Shown: positions 43,164 to 50,798 of the stretch, piece by piece
Layout: each line of letters opens with the position of its first letter
Position numbering within the stretch: the stretch's first letter is position 1
Assembly (NCBI RefSeq): GCF_000423625.1
Contig: NZ_AUII01000015.1
Span: 47,417 to 111,416, forward strand
Direction of reading: 5' to 3'
DNA from: Pseudonocardia asaccharolytica DSM 44247 = NBRC 16224
GTDB taxonomy: Bacteria; Actinomycetota; Actinomycetes; Mycobacteriales; Pseudonocardiaceae
DNA length: 64,000 nt
Notes under the pieces: generated by a model
What the model saw: only the letters and a program-made list of their open reading frames with translations
Database searches by the model: none
What the model was told of the DNA's origin: nothing
Translations under genes and position numbers: made by a program

Positions 43164-43610
43164 ATGACGGAGGACGAGAAGCAGATCCGGGCGTTGATCG
43201 AGCAGTGGGCCGCGGCGGTGCACCGCGGCGACATGAACGGGGTCCTCGCCGACCACTCCGACGGCATCGTCATGTTCGATGTGCCGCCGCCCTACGAAGG
43301 CGTCCGTGGCATCGACGCCTACCGCGAGACGTGGCCGTCCTTCTTCGAATGGCAGGCGCACGGTGCCTCGTTCGAGATCGTGTCCCTGGACGTCGCCGCC
43401 GGCGACATCGCCTATGCCTACACCTTGCTGTGCTGAGGAACGCGGGAGGAGCTGGCCGAAAACCCGGGGAACCGCCTGCGCCTCACCCTCGGGTTGCGCA
43501 AGGAGCACGGCCGATGGGTCGTCGCACACGAGCACCACTCGTTCCCCGATACCGGAGATGGAACGGGCGCAGCGAGCGAGCGCGAGGTGCGCGCCATTCA
43601 CCAGCGGTGA
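43164..43610 (+). pseudogene. SnoaL/NTF2-like protein with in-frame stop
   Basis: From the ATG at 43164 the frame MTEDEKQIRALIEQWAAAVH encodes a SnoaL/SgcJ-like fold. A TGA at 43434 interrupts it right after AYTLLC; the same frame continues GTREELAENPGNRLRLTLG to the end of a normal domain. Intact relatives have a Cys or Arg-Cys here, so the stop looks like a single-base change. The frame then runs into the next domain. The full-length fold would be about 125 residues. Confidence 0.75.
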
Positions 43611-43942
43611 TTCGACCGCACCGCGGCGAAGGATCTCGACGGGCTGATGGCGTATATCGTCGAGGACGTCGTCTCCTACGAGCACGACGAACCGCTGAGC
43701 TTCATCGGACGAGAAGCGCGCGGGAGGTCTGCAGGCGCGGTCTCGACGCGTCGTCCGGCGCGGTCGCCTGGGGCCTCGACCGGGCGCGCGCGGAGCAGCC
43801 TGACGGTGAGGTCGTCGAGAACTGGTCCCGCGGAACCCGGGTGTTCCAGCGGCGAGACGGCGAATGGGTGATGAGCCACCGGCACCTCTCGTTCCCGTAC
43901 GACCCGCAGACGGGCGAGGCGAGGACCGATCTGCGGCCGTAA
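43575..43942 (+). pseudogene. Second SnoaL/NTF2-like protein, nonsense plus deletion
   Basis: REVRAIHQR is followed by TGA (43608) where relatives have Trp, then FDRTAAKDLDGLMAYIVEDV; near 43720 the frame shifts and resumes as CRRGLDASSGAVAWGLDRA and runs to the natural end LSFPYDPQTGEARTDLRP. The stretch between is shorter than in relatives, so a deletion of about 15 codons is likely. Two lesions make a functional product improbable. Confidence 0.7.
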
Positions 43943-43963
43943 CTCACATCCATTCCGAGCCGG

Positions 43964-44665
43964 TCATCGAGGCGCTCCCGCGCAGCAGGAACCGGTGCAC
44001 CCAGCCGGGCTGCCGCAGTCGTCCGCCGGGTCGGCGTCGAGCCGCAGCGGCGCACAGCAGCTATCTCCGCGCAACGCCTCCCGGCCCTCCCGCACGGCGA
44101 CGACGGCCAGCCCGAGCGCGACGAGCGGGTCGGCCCACCACCAGCCCAATGCCGCGTTGAGGACGAGCCCGACCAGGACCCCGGCCGACAGGTAGGTGCA
44201 CAGCAGCGTCTGCTTGGAATCGGCGACGGCGCTGGCCGAACCGAGTTCGCGACCGGCGCGACGCTGCGCCCACGCCAGGAACGGCATCGCCACCACGCTG
44301 ACCGCCACCAGCGCGATCCCGACCGTGGAGTGCGCCGGCTCGTCGCCGCCGAACAGCGTGCGCAGCGCCTCGACGGTCACGTAGACCGCGAGCGCGAGGA
44401 ACGAGCCCGCGATCACCCGCAACGCGATCCGTTCACGGCGTTCCGGGTCCGGACCGGAGAACTGCCAGGCCACCGCGGCGGCGGAGCTGACCTCGATCAC
44501 CGAGTCCAGTCCGAACCCGATCAGCGCGACCGACGAGGCGATCGTCCCGGCCGACAGCGCGATGATCGCCTCGATCACGTTGTAGGTGATCGTGGCGGCG
44601 ACCAGCAACCGGATGCGGCGACGCAGGACGGCACGGCGGTCGGCCGCCGCGGCCGGCTCGCTCAC
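43964..44665 (-). CDS. CDF-type cation efflux transporter with Cys-rich tail
   Basis: The product is 233 residues with about five or six transmembrane helices and the CDF-type GFGLDSVIEV aspartate motif in TM2. The C-terminal domain is not the usual cytoplasmic ferredoxin-like fold; it ends in a short tail with seven cysteines (DSCCAPLRLDADPADDCG then CTGSCC), a likely Cd/Pb/Zn ligand cluster. The GTG start overlaps the CmtR-like stop (GTGA), so the two form a metal-resistance operon. Confidence 0.85.
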   Translation of the reverse strand: MSEPAAAADRRAVLRRRIRLLVAATITYNVIEAIIALSAGTIASSVALIGFGLDSVIEVSSAAAVAWQFSGPDPERRERIALRVIAGSFLALAVYVTVEALRTLFGGDEPAHSTVGIALVAVSVVAMPFLAWAQRRAGRELGSASAVADSKQTLLCTYLSAGVLVGLVLNAALGWWWADPLVALGLAVVAVREGREALRGDSCCAPLRLDADPADDCGSPAGCTGSCCAGAPR

Positions 44666-45015
44666 GACGCGATCTCCCGCGCCGGATCGCCGTAGACCGG
44701 GCAGAGAGCGACCGCCTCCCCGGTCCGCGCGAGCAGGTTCTCCGCACTGCGCAGCAGGTCGATCAGCTCCGGGTGGGTCAGCGAGTAGAACGACTGACGG
44801 CCCTCCGTGCGGAAGTCCACCAACCGGCAGTCCCGCAGGCAGGCGAGGTGTTTCGACACCGTCGACTGCGCCAGCCCCAGCCCGCGGGTCAGGTCCACCA
44901 CCCGGGCCTCCCCCTCCGCCAGCCGCATCACGATCGCCAACCGCGCCGGGTCGCCCAACGAGCGGAACAGCACCACCGCCGACGCCGGGGCAGGCCCGAC
45001 CTCATTCATTGCCAC
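44662..45015 (-). CDS. ArsR/SmtB repressor, CmtR-like cadmium/lead sensor
   Basis: The product is 117 residues from the GTG at 45015 (ATG at 45009 is an alternative). The winged helix reads LGLAQSTVSKHLACLRDCRLVDF. Counting from M3, the cysteines fall at positions 57 and 61 in the recognition helix and about 103 in the C-terminal LCPVYG, matching the C57/C61/C102 metal site of M. tuberculosis CmtR. Cd(II) or Pb(II) binding would release the operator. It regulates itself and the downstream CDF gene. Confidence 0.85.
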   Translation of the reverse strand: MAMNEVGPAPASAVVLFRSLGDPARLAIVMRLAEGEARVVDLTRGLGLAQSTVSKHLACLRDCRLVDFRTEGRQSFYSLTHPELIDLLRSAENLLARTGEAVALCPVYGDPAREIAS

Positions 45016-45018
45016 ATG

Positions 45019-45031
45019 GCGATATTATCGC
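45019..45031 (-). promoter_or_regulatory. ArsR/CmtR operator overlapping the -10 of a near-leaderless promoter
   Basis: GCGATATTATCGC is a perfect 13-bp palindrome. On the minus strand it contains GATAAT, a good -10 element, 9-14 nt before the GTG at 45015, so transcription should begin at or a base or two before the start codon. Confidence 0.6.
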
Positions 45032-45037
45032 TGGGAC

Positions 45038-45135
45038 GTTGTAGAGCCATAATGTGCTCCCTGCCGGTCCCACCGCACGTTGTGGAGCCATAAGACACTG
45101 AAGCGGAGCGCCCCGGCCGCGTTGTGGAGCCACGA
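45038..45135. repeat. Three direct copies of GTTGTGGAGCCATAA-type motif
   Basis: Copies start at 45038 (GTTGTAGAGCCATAAT), 45079 (GTTGTGGAGCCATAAG) and 45121 (GTTGTGGAGCCACGAC), spaced about 41-42 nt. Related sequences at 19979 and 20019 are in inverted orientation. Role unknown; they lie in the promoter-side gap of the metal-efflux operon. Confidence 0.6.
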
Positions 45136-45317
45136 CGCGCTGCCCTACTGCTGTCATGGGAACGAGACGCTCAGCCGTATCTGGCCACCGAGGACCCCGA
45201 GGGGATATGAGACCCCGCCATGCCGGCGCGTCACGCCGACCGGACAGATAGCGCGATGGCCTGGATCGGAAGCGACGAGGCGGAGGAGCCTACCAGCCGA
45301 CGGTGCTGGCTTGACTG

Positions 45318-45391
45318 TGGCCAGGGGCGGGGTCGAACCGCCGACCTTCCGCTTTTCAGGCGGACGCTCGTACCAACTGAGCTACCTGGCC
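45318..45391 (-). tRNA. tRNA-Phe (GAA)
   Basis: The minus strand folds into a 74-nt cloverleaf: acceptor GGCCAGG/CCTGGCC, D arm GCTC...GAGC, anticodon loop CTGAAAA (GAA) and TTCGACC T loop. CCA is not encoded. Confidence 0.95.
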
Positions 45392-45424
45392 CGGCGGACC
45401 GGCGAACCGGAACCCGGTGTGGAG

Positions 45425-45498
45425 CGACCCAGACGGGACTCGAACCCGCGACCTTCGCCGTGACAGGGCGACGCGCTAACCAACTGCGCCACTGGGCC
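45425..45498 (-). tRNA. tRNA-Asp (GTC)
   Basis: The minus strand gives a 74-nt cloverleaf: acceptor GGCCCAG/CTGGGTC, anticodon stem TCGCC/GGCGA with loop CTGTCAC (GTC), and TTCGAGT T loop. Lies upstream of tRNA-Phe on the same strand; CCA is not encoded. Confidence 0.95.
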
Positions 45499-45517
45499 TT
45501 GCTGTCTGCTACTACCG

Positions 45518-45590
45518 TACCCCCAACGGGATTCGAACCCGCGCTGCCGCCTTGAAAGGGCGGAGTCCTAGGCCGCTAGACGATGGGGGC
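45518..45590 (-). tRNA. tRNA-Glu (TTC)
   Basis: The minus strand gives a 73-nt cloverleaf: acceptor GCCCCCA/TGGGGGT, anticodon stem CCGCC/GGCGG with loop CTTTCAA (TTC). First of the Glu-Asp-Phe cluster; CCA is not encoded. Confidence 0.95.
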
Positions 45591-45896
45591 TTGGAGCACC
45601 GCAGGGTGTTCCTTGCCCTCCAACGGCTTTCCGTTGGGAGCGAGGACAAGCATAGGGCAGCCGTTCAAGCCGGGCGAACCCACCCCCACCAGATACCGAA
45701 ACCGCTGGTCAGAGCCACTCTGTCCGGCTCGGTGTACATCGAGGGGCCCTCCCGCCCGGCCGATCCACCGGTCATGATCTCGGCCACTGGCTCGTCTCAT
45801 CCGGCGATCGAACCGACGAACAGGTAGCTTCTCGGGGCCCGGGCCCGGCCGGTATGCCACGACCGGGGGGTGCGTACCGGTCCGCCCGGGCCGATC
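45591..45896. other. tRNA cluster leader and intergenic region
   Basis: The minus-strand promoter of the tRNA cluster should be here: TATGCT at 45654-45649 is a plausible -10, followed by a CCAACGG-CTTT-CCGTTGG hairpin (45620-45637) in the leader. The rest shows no gene. Confidence 0.5.
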
Positions 45897-46124
45897 TCAG
45901 CGGCTGACCGGCGGCGGCTGGCCAGGACTCGACGAGATGAGCCCGAGCATGTCGAGGAGCTGGCGCAGGTCCTCCGAGTCGGATGAGTTCCGGGCCACGA
46001 TCAGGCGGGCGCGATGCACCTGGTCGTCCGAGACGCGGTAGGCGTCCGCCGCTGTCCGCGGGGTCGGAATCGAGCCTGCTCGGTCCTCGCCGATTTCCCG
46101 CCGTACGCTGCCGATTCCGCTCAT
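45897..46124 (-). CDS. Small conserved hypothetical protein
   Basis: The product is 75 residues from the ATG at 46124, chosen because GGGGAGGG precedes it. The C-terminal half (HRARLIVARNSSDSEDLRQL then LDMLGLI) has the look of small proteins frequent in Pseudonocardiaceae. It has no recognisable domain and no membrane segment. The longer open frame to 46991 is antisense or noncoding. Confidence 0.55.
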   Translation of the reverse strand: MSGIGSVRREIGEDRAGSIPTPRTAADAYRVSDDQVHRARLIVARNSSDSEDLRQLLDMLGLISSSPGQPPPVSR

Positions 46125-46411
46125 CGACGCCCTCCCCGTCCGGTCGTCATCTGGCTGCGCAACAAGAATCTCTCGCAAGCGCGAACGAACCCGCGAGCCG
46201 TCTGAGTTCCCGCCCCACCCCAGAAGTCGCCTGGCCATCCCCATGGCCGTGACCGGCACGCTACCTATCGTGCTGACCTTCCGCACGCCTCTTCCCGGGT
46301 GAGGTCGCCGACTGCGCGATCGGGCCTCGCGCACGGCCGACCACCTACCGGAATCGACAGTGTTCGTTCTGTTGTCCTCGCGACAGCCCGACCACCCCGT
46401 AGGCTGCCTCC

Positions 46412-46792
46412 ATGCCCCCGTTCCGCGACCGCTCGCGCTCGCGCCACCGCGGACCCGACCAGCAGCCGGCCGCTGAACAGGGCGACACCGATCTCGCATC
46501 ACACGATCCCGAGCTCGACTCCTACCTGGCCGCGCTGGCGCCCGAGTCCGATCCCGGAGCGACGGCGCTGACCGGACGGTTCGGCTCCGCGCAGGTCTTC
46601 CAGCTGCGCATGCCCGCGCCGCGCATCGAGCAGCTGCGCCGGCTCGCGGCCGAACGCGGGGTCTCACCGAGCGCGATGGCCGTCGAGTGGGTGATCGACC
46701 GGCTGGACCGGGAGGACACTCCGACCGGGCCGCTTCCCGTCGTCGAGGAGGACCAGCGCCGACGCCCGTTCCGCCGCCGCCGCCGGCCGTGA
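46412..46792 (+). CDS. Hypothetical protein with ribbon-helix-helix-like C-terminal half
   Basis: The product is 126 residues. Residues 1-55 are polar and disordered; residues 63-100 (QVFQLRMPAPRIEQLRRLA then ERGVSPSAMAVEWVIDRL) match the strand-helix-helix pattern of CopG/RHH DNA-binding proteins; the tail is very Arg-rich. It may bind DNA as a dimer. It is not next to a toxin gene. Confidence 0.55.
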   Translation: MPPFRDRSRSRHRGPDQQPAAEQGDTDLASHDPELDSYLAALAPESDPGATALTGRFGSAQVFQLRMPAPRIEQLRRLAAERGVSPSAMAVEWVIDRLDREDTPTGPLPVVEEDQRRRPFRRRRRP

Positions 46793-46890
46793 GCGCGGCG
46801 TCCGCGAAGGGCGTAAGGCGCCTGCGTGGGCGGAGAGCAAGGTTTAGTGTCTTCCGGAACCGATCGAGGATGCACAAAGGAGGCCGACAC

Positions 46891-48768
46891 GTGGGCGAGT
46901 ACGAAAAGATCTTCCGCGCCAGTGTGGAGGACCCAGAGGCCTTTTGGTTGCGTGCCGCCGATGCGATCGACTGGTATGTGTCACCGACCACGGCAATCGA
47001 CTCGTCGAACCCGCCGTTCTACCGCTGGTTCTCCGACGGGGAGCTGAACGTCGCGCACAACGCACTCGACAGGCATGTCGACGCCGGACGCGGCGACCAG
47101 GCGGCGCTGATCTACGACAGCCCGGTCACCGGCACCAAGCGGACCTACACCTACCGGCAACTGCGCGACGAGGTAGCGACGTTCGCGGGTGTCCTGCACG
47201 GACTCGGTGTCGGCAAGGGCGACCGGGTCGTCATCTACATGCCGATGGTCCCCGAGGCCGCGATCGCGATGCTGGCCTGTGCGCGGATCGGTGCGGTGCA
47301 CTCGGTGGTCTTCGGCGGATTCGCGCCCAAGGAGCTCGCGATCCGTATCGACGACGCCGCGCCCTCGGTGATCGTGTCGGCATCGTGCGGTATCGAGGGC
47401 AAGCGGATCATCGAGTACAAGCCGCTGCTGGACAAGGCCATCGAACTGTCCGAGCACAAACCCGGCAAGCGGGTCATCCTGGCGCGCCCGCAGGCCGAGG
47501 CCGCGATGGGCGAGGACGACATCGACTGGGCGGAGGCGATGGCGGCGGCGACGCCGGTCGACCCGGTGCCGGTCAAGTCGACCGACCCGCTCTACGTCCT
47601 CTACACCTCCGGCACCACCGGAAAACCCAAGGGCGTCGTGCGCGACAACGGCGGATACGCGGTCGCGCTGAACTGGACGATGCCCAACGTCTACGCCGTC
47701 GGCGCGGGTGAGGCGATGTTCACCGCCTCCGACGTCGGCTGGGTGGTCGGGCACTCCTACATCGTCTACGGCCCGCTGCTGGCCGGCGCCACGACCGTGC
47801 TCTACGAGGGCAAACCCGTCGGCACCCCCGACGCCGGGCAGTTCTGGCGGGTGATCGCCGAACACGGGATCAAGTCGATGTTCACCGCACCGACCGCGTT
47901 CCGGGCGATCAAGAAGGAGGATCCGAAGGGCGAGCACCTGGCGGACTACAACCTCTCGAAGCTCGAGTACCTCTACCTGGCCGGTGAACGGCTCGATCCG
48001 GAGACCTACCGCTGGGCCTCCGACCTGCTGTCCATTCCGGTCATCGACCACTGGTGGCAGACCGAGACCGGCTGGCCGATCGTCGCCAACCCGGCGGGCA
48101 TCGAGCTGCTGCCGATCAAGCCCGGCTCTCCGACCAAGCCGCTGCCCGGCTGGGATGTGCAGGTCGTCGACGCCGACGGCAGGCCGGTCGAGGCCGGCAC
48201 CGACGGCGCGATCGTCGTCAAGCTGCCGATGCCGCCGGGCTCGCTGCCCACGCTGTGGAACGACGACGAACGGTTCGTCGAATCCTATCTGTCGGCGTTC
48301 CCGGGCCGCTACCTCACGGGCGACGGCGGGCATCTCGACGCCGACGGCTACCTGTTCGTCATGGGCCGCACCGACGACGTCATCAACGTGGCCGGTCACC
48401 GGCTGTCCACCGGCACCATGGAGGAGGTCCTCGCGACCCACCCCGCCGTCGCCGAATGCGCCGTCATCGGCGTCGCCGACAAGCTCAAGGGCCAGATCCC
48501 GCGCGGCTTCGTCGTGCTCAAGGCGGGGGTCGACGCCGACGAGGAAGCGATCACGGCCGAGTTGGTGCAGATGGTGCGCGACCAGGTCGGCGCGGTCGCC
48601 GCGCTCCGCGACGTCGCGATCGTTGCGGCCCTGCCCAAGACCCGTTCGGGCAAGATCCTGCGCAAGACCATGCGCAGCATCGCCGACGGTCGCGAGGAGC
48701 CCGTGCCCTCCACCATCGACGACGCATCGGTGCTGGATTCGCTGCGTCCGGTGCTGCGCCGGTCGTAG
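46891..48768 (+). CDS. prpE: Propionyl-CoA synthetase (acyl-CoA/acetyl-CoA ligase family)
   Basis: The product is 625 residues from the GTG at 46891, placed 7 nt after a strong AAAGGAGG. The N-terminal YEKIFRASVEDPEAFW and the adenylation motif YTSGTTGKPKGVVRDNGG are PrpE-like. WWQTETGWP and GRTDDVINVAGHRLSTG are motifs A5-A8, and the PKTRSGKILRKTMR lysine is the usual acetylation target. It activates propionate (or acetate) to the CoA thioester. A ferredoxin gene follows 27 nt downstream. Confidence 0.88.
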   Translation: MGEYEKIFRASVEDPEAFWLRAADAIDWYVSPTTAIDSSNPPFYRWFSDGELNVAHNALDRHVDAGRGDQAALIYDSPVTGTKRTYTYRQLRDEVATFAGVLHGLGVGKGDRVVIYMPMVPEAAIAMLACARIGAVHSVVFGGFAPKELAIRIDDAAPSVIVSASCGIEGKRIIEYKPLLDKAIELSEHKPGKRVILARPQAEAAMGEDDIDWAEAMAAATPVDPVPVKSTDPLYVLYTSGTTGKPKGVVRDNGGYAVALNWTMPNVYAVGAGEAMFTASDVGWVVGHSYIVYGPLLAGATTVLYEGKPVGTPDAGQFWRVIAEHGIKSMFTAPTAFRAIKKEDPKGEHLADYNLSKLEYLYLAGERLDPETYRWASDLLSIPVIDHWWQTETGWPIVANPAGIELLPIKPGSPTKPLPGWDVQVVDADGRPVEAGTDGAIVVKLPMPPGSLPTLWNDDERFVESYLSAFPGRYLTGDGGHLDADGYLFVMGRTDDVINVAGHRLSTGTMEEVLATHPAVAECAVIGVADKLKGQIPRGFVVLKAGVDADEEAITAELVQMVRDQVGAVAALRDVAIVAALPKTRSGKILRKTMRSIADGREEPVPSTIDDASVLDSLRPVLRRS

Positions 48769-48795
48769 CCGCCCGGGCAGTGGCAGGATGACCCC

Positions 48796-48990
48796 ATGAA
48801 GGTCGTCGTGGACTTCGATCTGTGCGAGAGCAACGCCGTATGCATGGGCATCGCGCCCGAGGTGTTCGAGGTGCGGGAGGACGATTTCCTCTACATCCTC
48901 GACGAGAACCCGCCCGAGGCGTTGCGGCCCAAGATCGAGGAGGCCGTGCGCAGCTGCCCGCGCGCGGCCATCTCGATCCAGGACGACTAG
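48796..48990 (+). CDS. 3Fe-4S type ferredoxin
   Basis: The product is 64 residues. The cluster motif C-x5-C (CESNAVC) plus a C-terminal CP (SCPRAAISI) is the three-cysteine pattern of actinobacterial [3Fe-4S] ferredoxins, with Asn in the position usually taken by the fourth Cys. Such proteins donate electrons to cytochromes P450. No P450 is in the window. It lies between two acyl-CoA ligases. Confidence 0.85.
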   Translation: MKVVVDFDLCESNAVCMGIAPEVFEVREDDFLYILDENPPEALRPKIEEAVRSCPRAAISIQDD

Positions 48991-49117
48991 GGGGGTGATC
49001 TGGGCGGGTGGCGAGCGCCTCGACGAACTAGCGCCTCGGCCAGGCGGTGGCTTGCCACCCCACCGCGCGACCGGTCAGGATCGCATTCCCGATGCCCTGA
49101 ACCCGAGGAGTGCACCG

Positions 49118-50728
49118 ATGACCACCGTCTGGAACACCCCGCTGACGCCCCTGGCGTTCCTGCGCCGTTCGGCGGAGGTCTTCCCGAACAAGACCGCGAT
49201 CGTCTACGACGACCGCAGGCACACCTACGCCGAGTTCGCGGCCGAGGCGACCCGGTTGGCGCGGGCGTTGCGCAGTTCGGGCGTCGAACCGGGCGACCGG
49301 GTGGCCTATCTGCTACCGAACATCCCGGAGTTGCTGGTGGCACATTTCGCGGTGCCGCTGGCCGGCGCCGTGCTGGTGGCGATCAACACCCGGCTCTCCA
49401 GCGAGGAGATCCGCTACATCCTCGACCACTCCGGGGCGAAGCTGCTGGTGGCGGATGCCGCGCTGTACCCGGGGGTGGCGCGGGTCGCGGGCGAGCTGGC
49501 GACTGTGCAGGAGATCGTCACGGTGGTCGACCCGGCTAATCCGGGCGACGGCGTCGGCAGCGGCGTCAGCTACGCCGACCTGCTGGCCCGCGGCACCGAC
49601 GAGCCGTTGCCGTGGGAGGTCGACGACGAGAACACGACCTTGTCGATCAACTACACCTCCGGCACCACCGGCAAACCCAAGGGCGTCCAGTACACCCACC
49701 GCGGGGCCTACCTCAACTCGTTCGGCGAGATCGTGCACTCCTCGCACAGCCCGGACAGCGTGTACCTGTGGACGCTGCCGATGTTCCACTGCAACGGCTG
49801 GTGTACCGCGTGGGCGGTGACGGCGATCGGGGGCACCCACGTCTGCCTGCGTGAGGTGCGCGGCGACGTGATCTGGCGACTGATCACCGAGCATCGGGTC
49901 ACGCACCTCAACGGGGCGCCCACCGTCGTCACGACGATCATGCGAGCACCCGAGGCGCGGGCGCTGGACTACCAGCTCGTCATCACCACCGCGGGCGCCC
50001 CGCCGAGCCCGACGACGATCCTCCAGATGGAACAGATGGGCTTCCGGATCGTGCACGTCTACGGGTTGACCGAGACCTACGGGCCCTACTCGGTCAACCA
50101 GTACCAGCGGGCCTGGGACGGCCTGGACCCCGAGGAACGCGCCAGGAAGCAGTCCAGGCAGGGGGTCGGGATGGTGTGCGCCGAGCCGATCCGTGTCGTC
50201 GACGGCCAGATGAACGACGTCCCCGCCGACGGGGTCACGATGGGCGAGGTCGTGATGCGGGGCAACAACGTGATGGCCGGCTACCACAACGACCCGGAGG
50301 CCACCGAGAAGGCGTTCGCCGGTGGCTGGTTCCACTCCGGTGACCTGGGCGTCATGCACCCCGACGGCTACGTCGAGCTGCGCGACCGGGCCAAGGATGT
50401 CGTGGTCTCCGGCGGGGAGAACATCTCCACGATCGAGGTCGAGCAGGCGGTCATGTCGCACGCGGCGGTCCTGGAGGTGGCGGTGATCGGGATTCCCGAC
50501 GAGAAATGGGGCGAGCGCCCCAAGGCGTTCGTCGTCCTGGCCGAGGGACAAAGCGCTACCGAGGAGGACCTCATCGAGCACGTGAAGGTCAAGATCGCCC
50601 GCTACAAGGCGCCCAAGGCCGTCGAGATCGTCGACAAGCTGCCCAAGACCTCCACCGGAAAGATCCAGAAGTTCGAGCTGCGCGAGAAGGAGTGGGCGGG
50701 CCAGGGGCCCAGCCGCATCCGCGGCTGA
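49118..50728 (+). CDS. Long/medium-chain acyl-CoA synthetase (FadD-like)
   Basis: The product is 536 residues from the ATG at 49118 behind GAGGAG. Motifs are INYTSGTTGKPKGVQYTHRG (P-loop, A3), GLTETYGP (A5), GWFHSGDLGVMHPDGY (A7) and KDVVVSGGENISTIEVE (A8), and the STGKIQKFELREK lysine. It activates a fatty or aromatic acid with ATP and CoA. Substrate not deducible. It is followed at 50836 by a long palindrome. Confidence 0.85.
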   Translation: MTTVWNTPLTPLAFLRRSAEVFPNKTAIVYDDRRHTYAEFAAEATRLARALRSSGVEPGDRVAYLLPNIPELLVAHFAVPLAGAVLVAINTRLSSEEIRYILDHSGAKLLVADAALYPGVARVAGELATVQEIVTVVDPANPGDGVGSGVSYADLLARGTDEPLPWEVDDENTTLSINYTSGTTGKPKGVQYTHRGAYLNSFGEIVHSSHSPDSVYLWTLPMFHCNGWCTAWAVTAIGGTHVCLREVRGDVIWRLITEHRVTHLNGAPTVVTTIMRAPEARALDYQLVITTAGAPPSPTTILQMEQMGFRIVHVYGLTETYGPYSVNQYQRAWDGLDPEERARKQSRQGVGMVCAEPIRVVDGQMNDVPADGVTMGEVVMRGNNVMAGYHNDPEATEKAFAGGWFHSGDLGVMHPDGYVELRDRAKDVVVSGGENISTIEVEQAVMSHAAVLEVAVIGIPDEKWGERPKAFVVLAEGQSATEEDLIEHVKVKIARYKAPKAVEIVDKLPKTSTGKIQKFELREKEWAGQGPSRIRG

Positions 50729-50798
50729 TGTCGCCGCCGCAACATTGGGCGCGCATGGCCCATGAGGTCGGGCCGCTCGTCGGTTAGCATTGCTCAGC

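Noticed and set aside
45318..45590. tRNA cluster as an integration site
   Set aside because: No integrase or partial tRNA repeat lies nearby.
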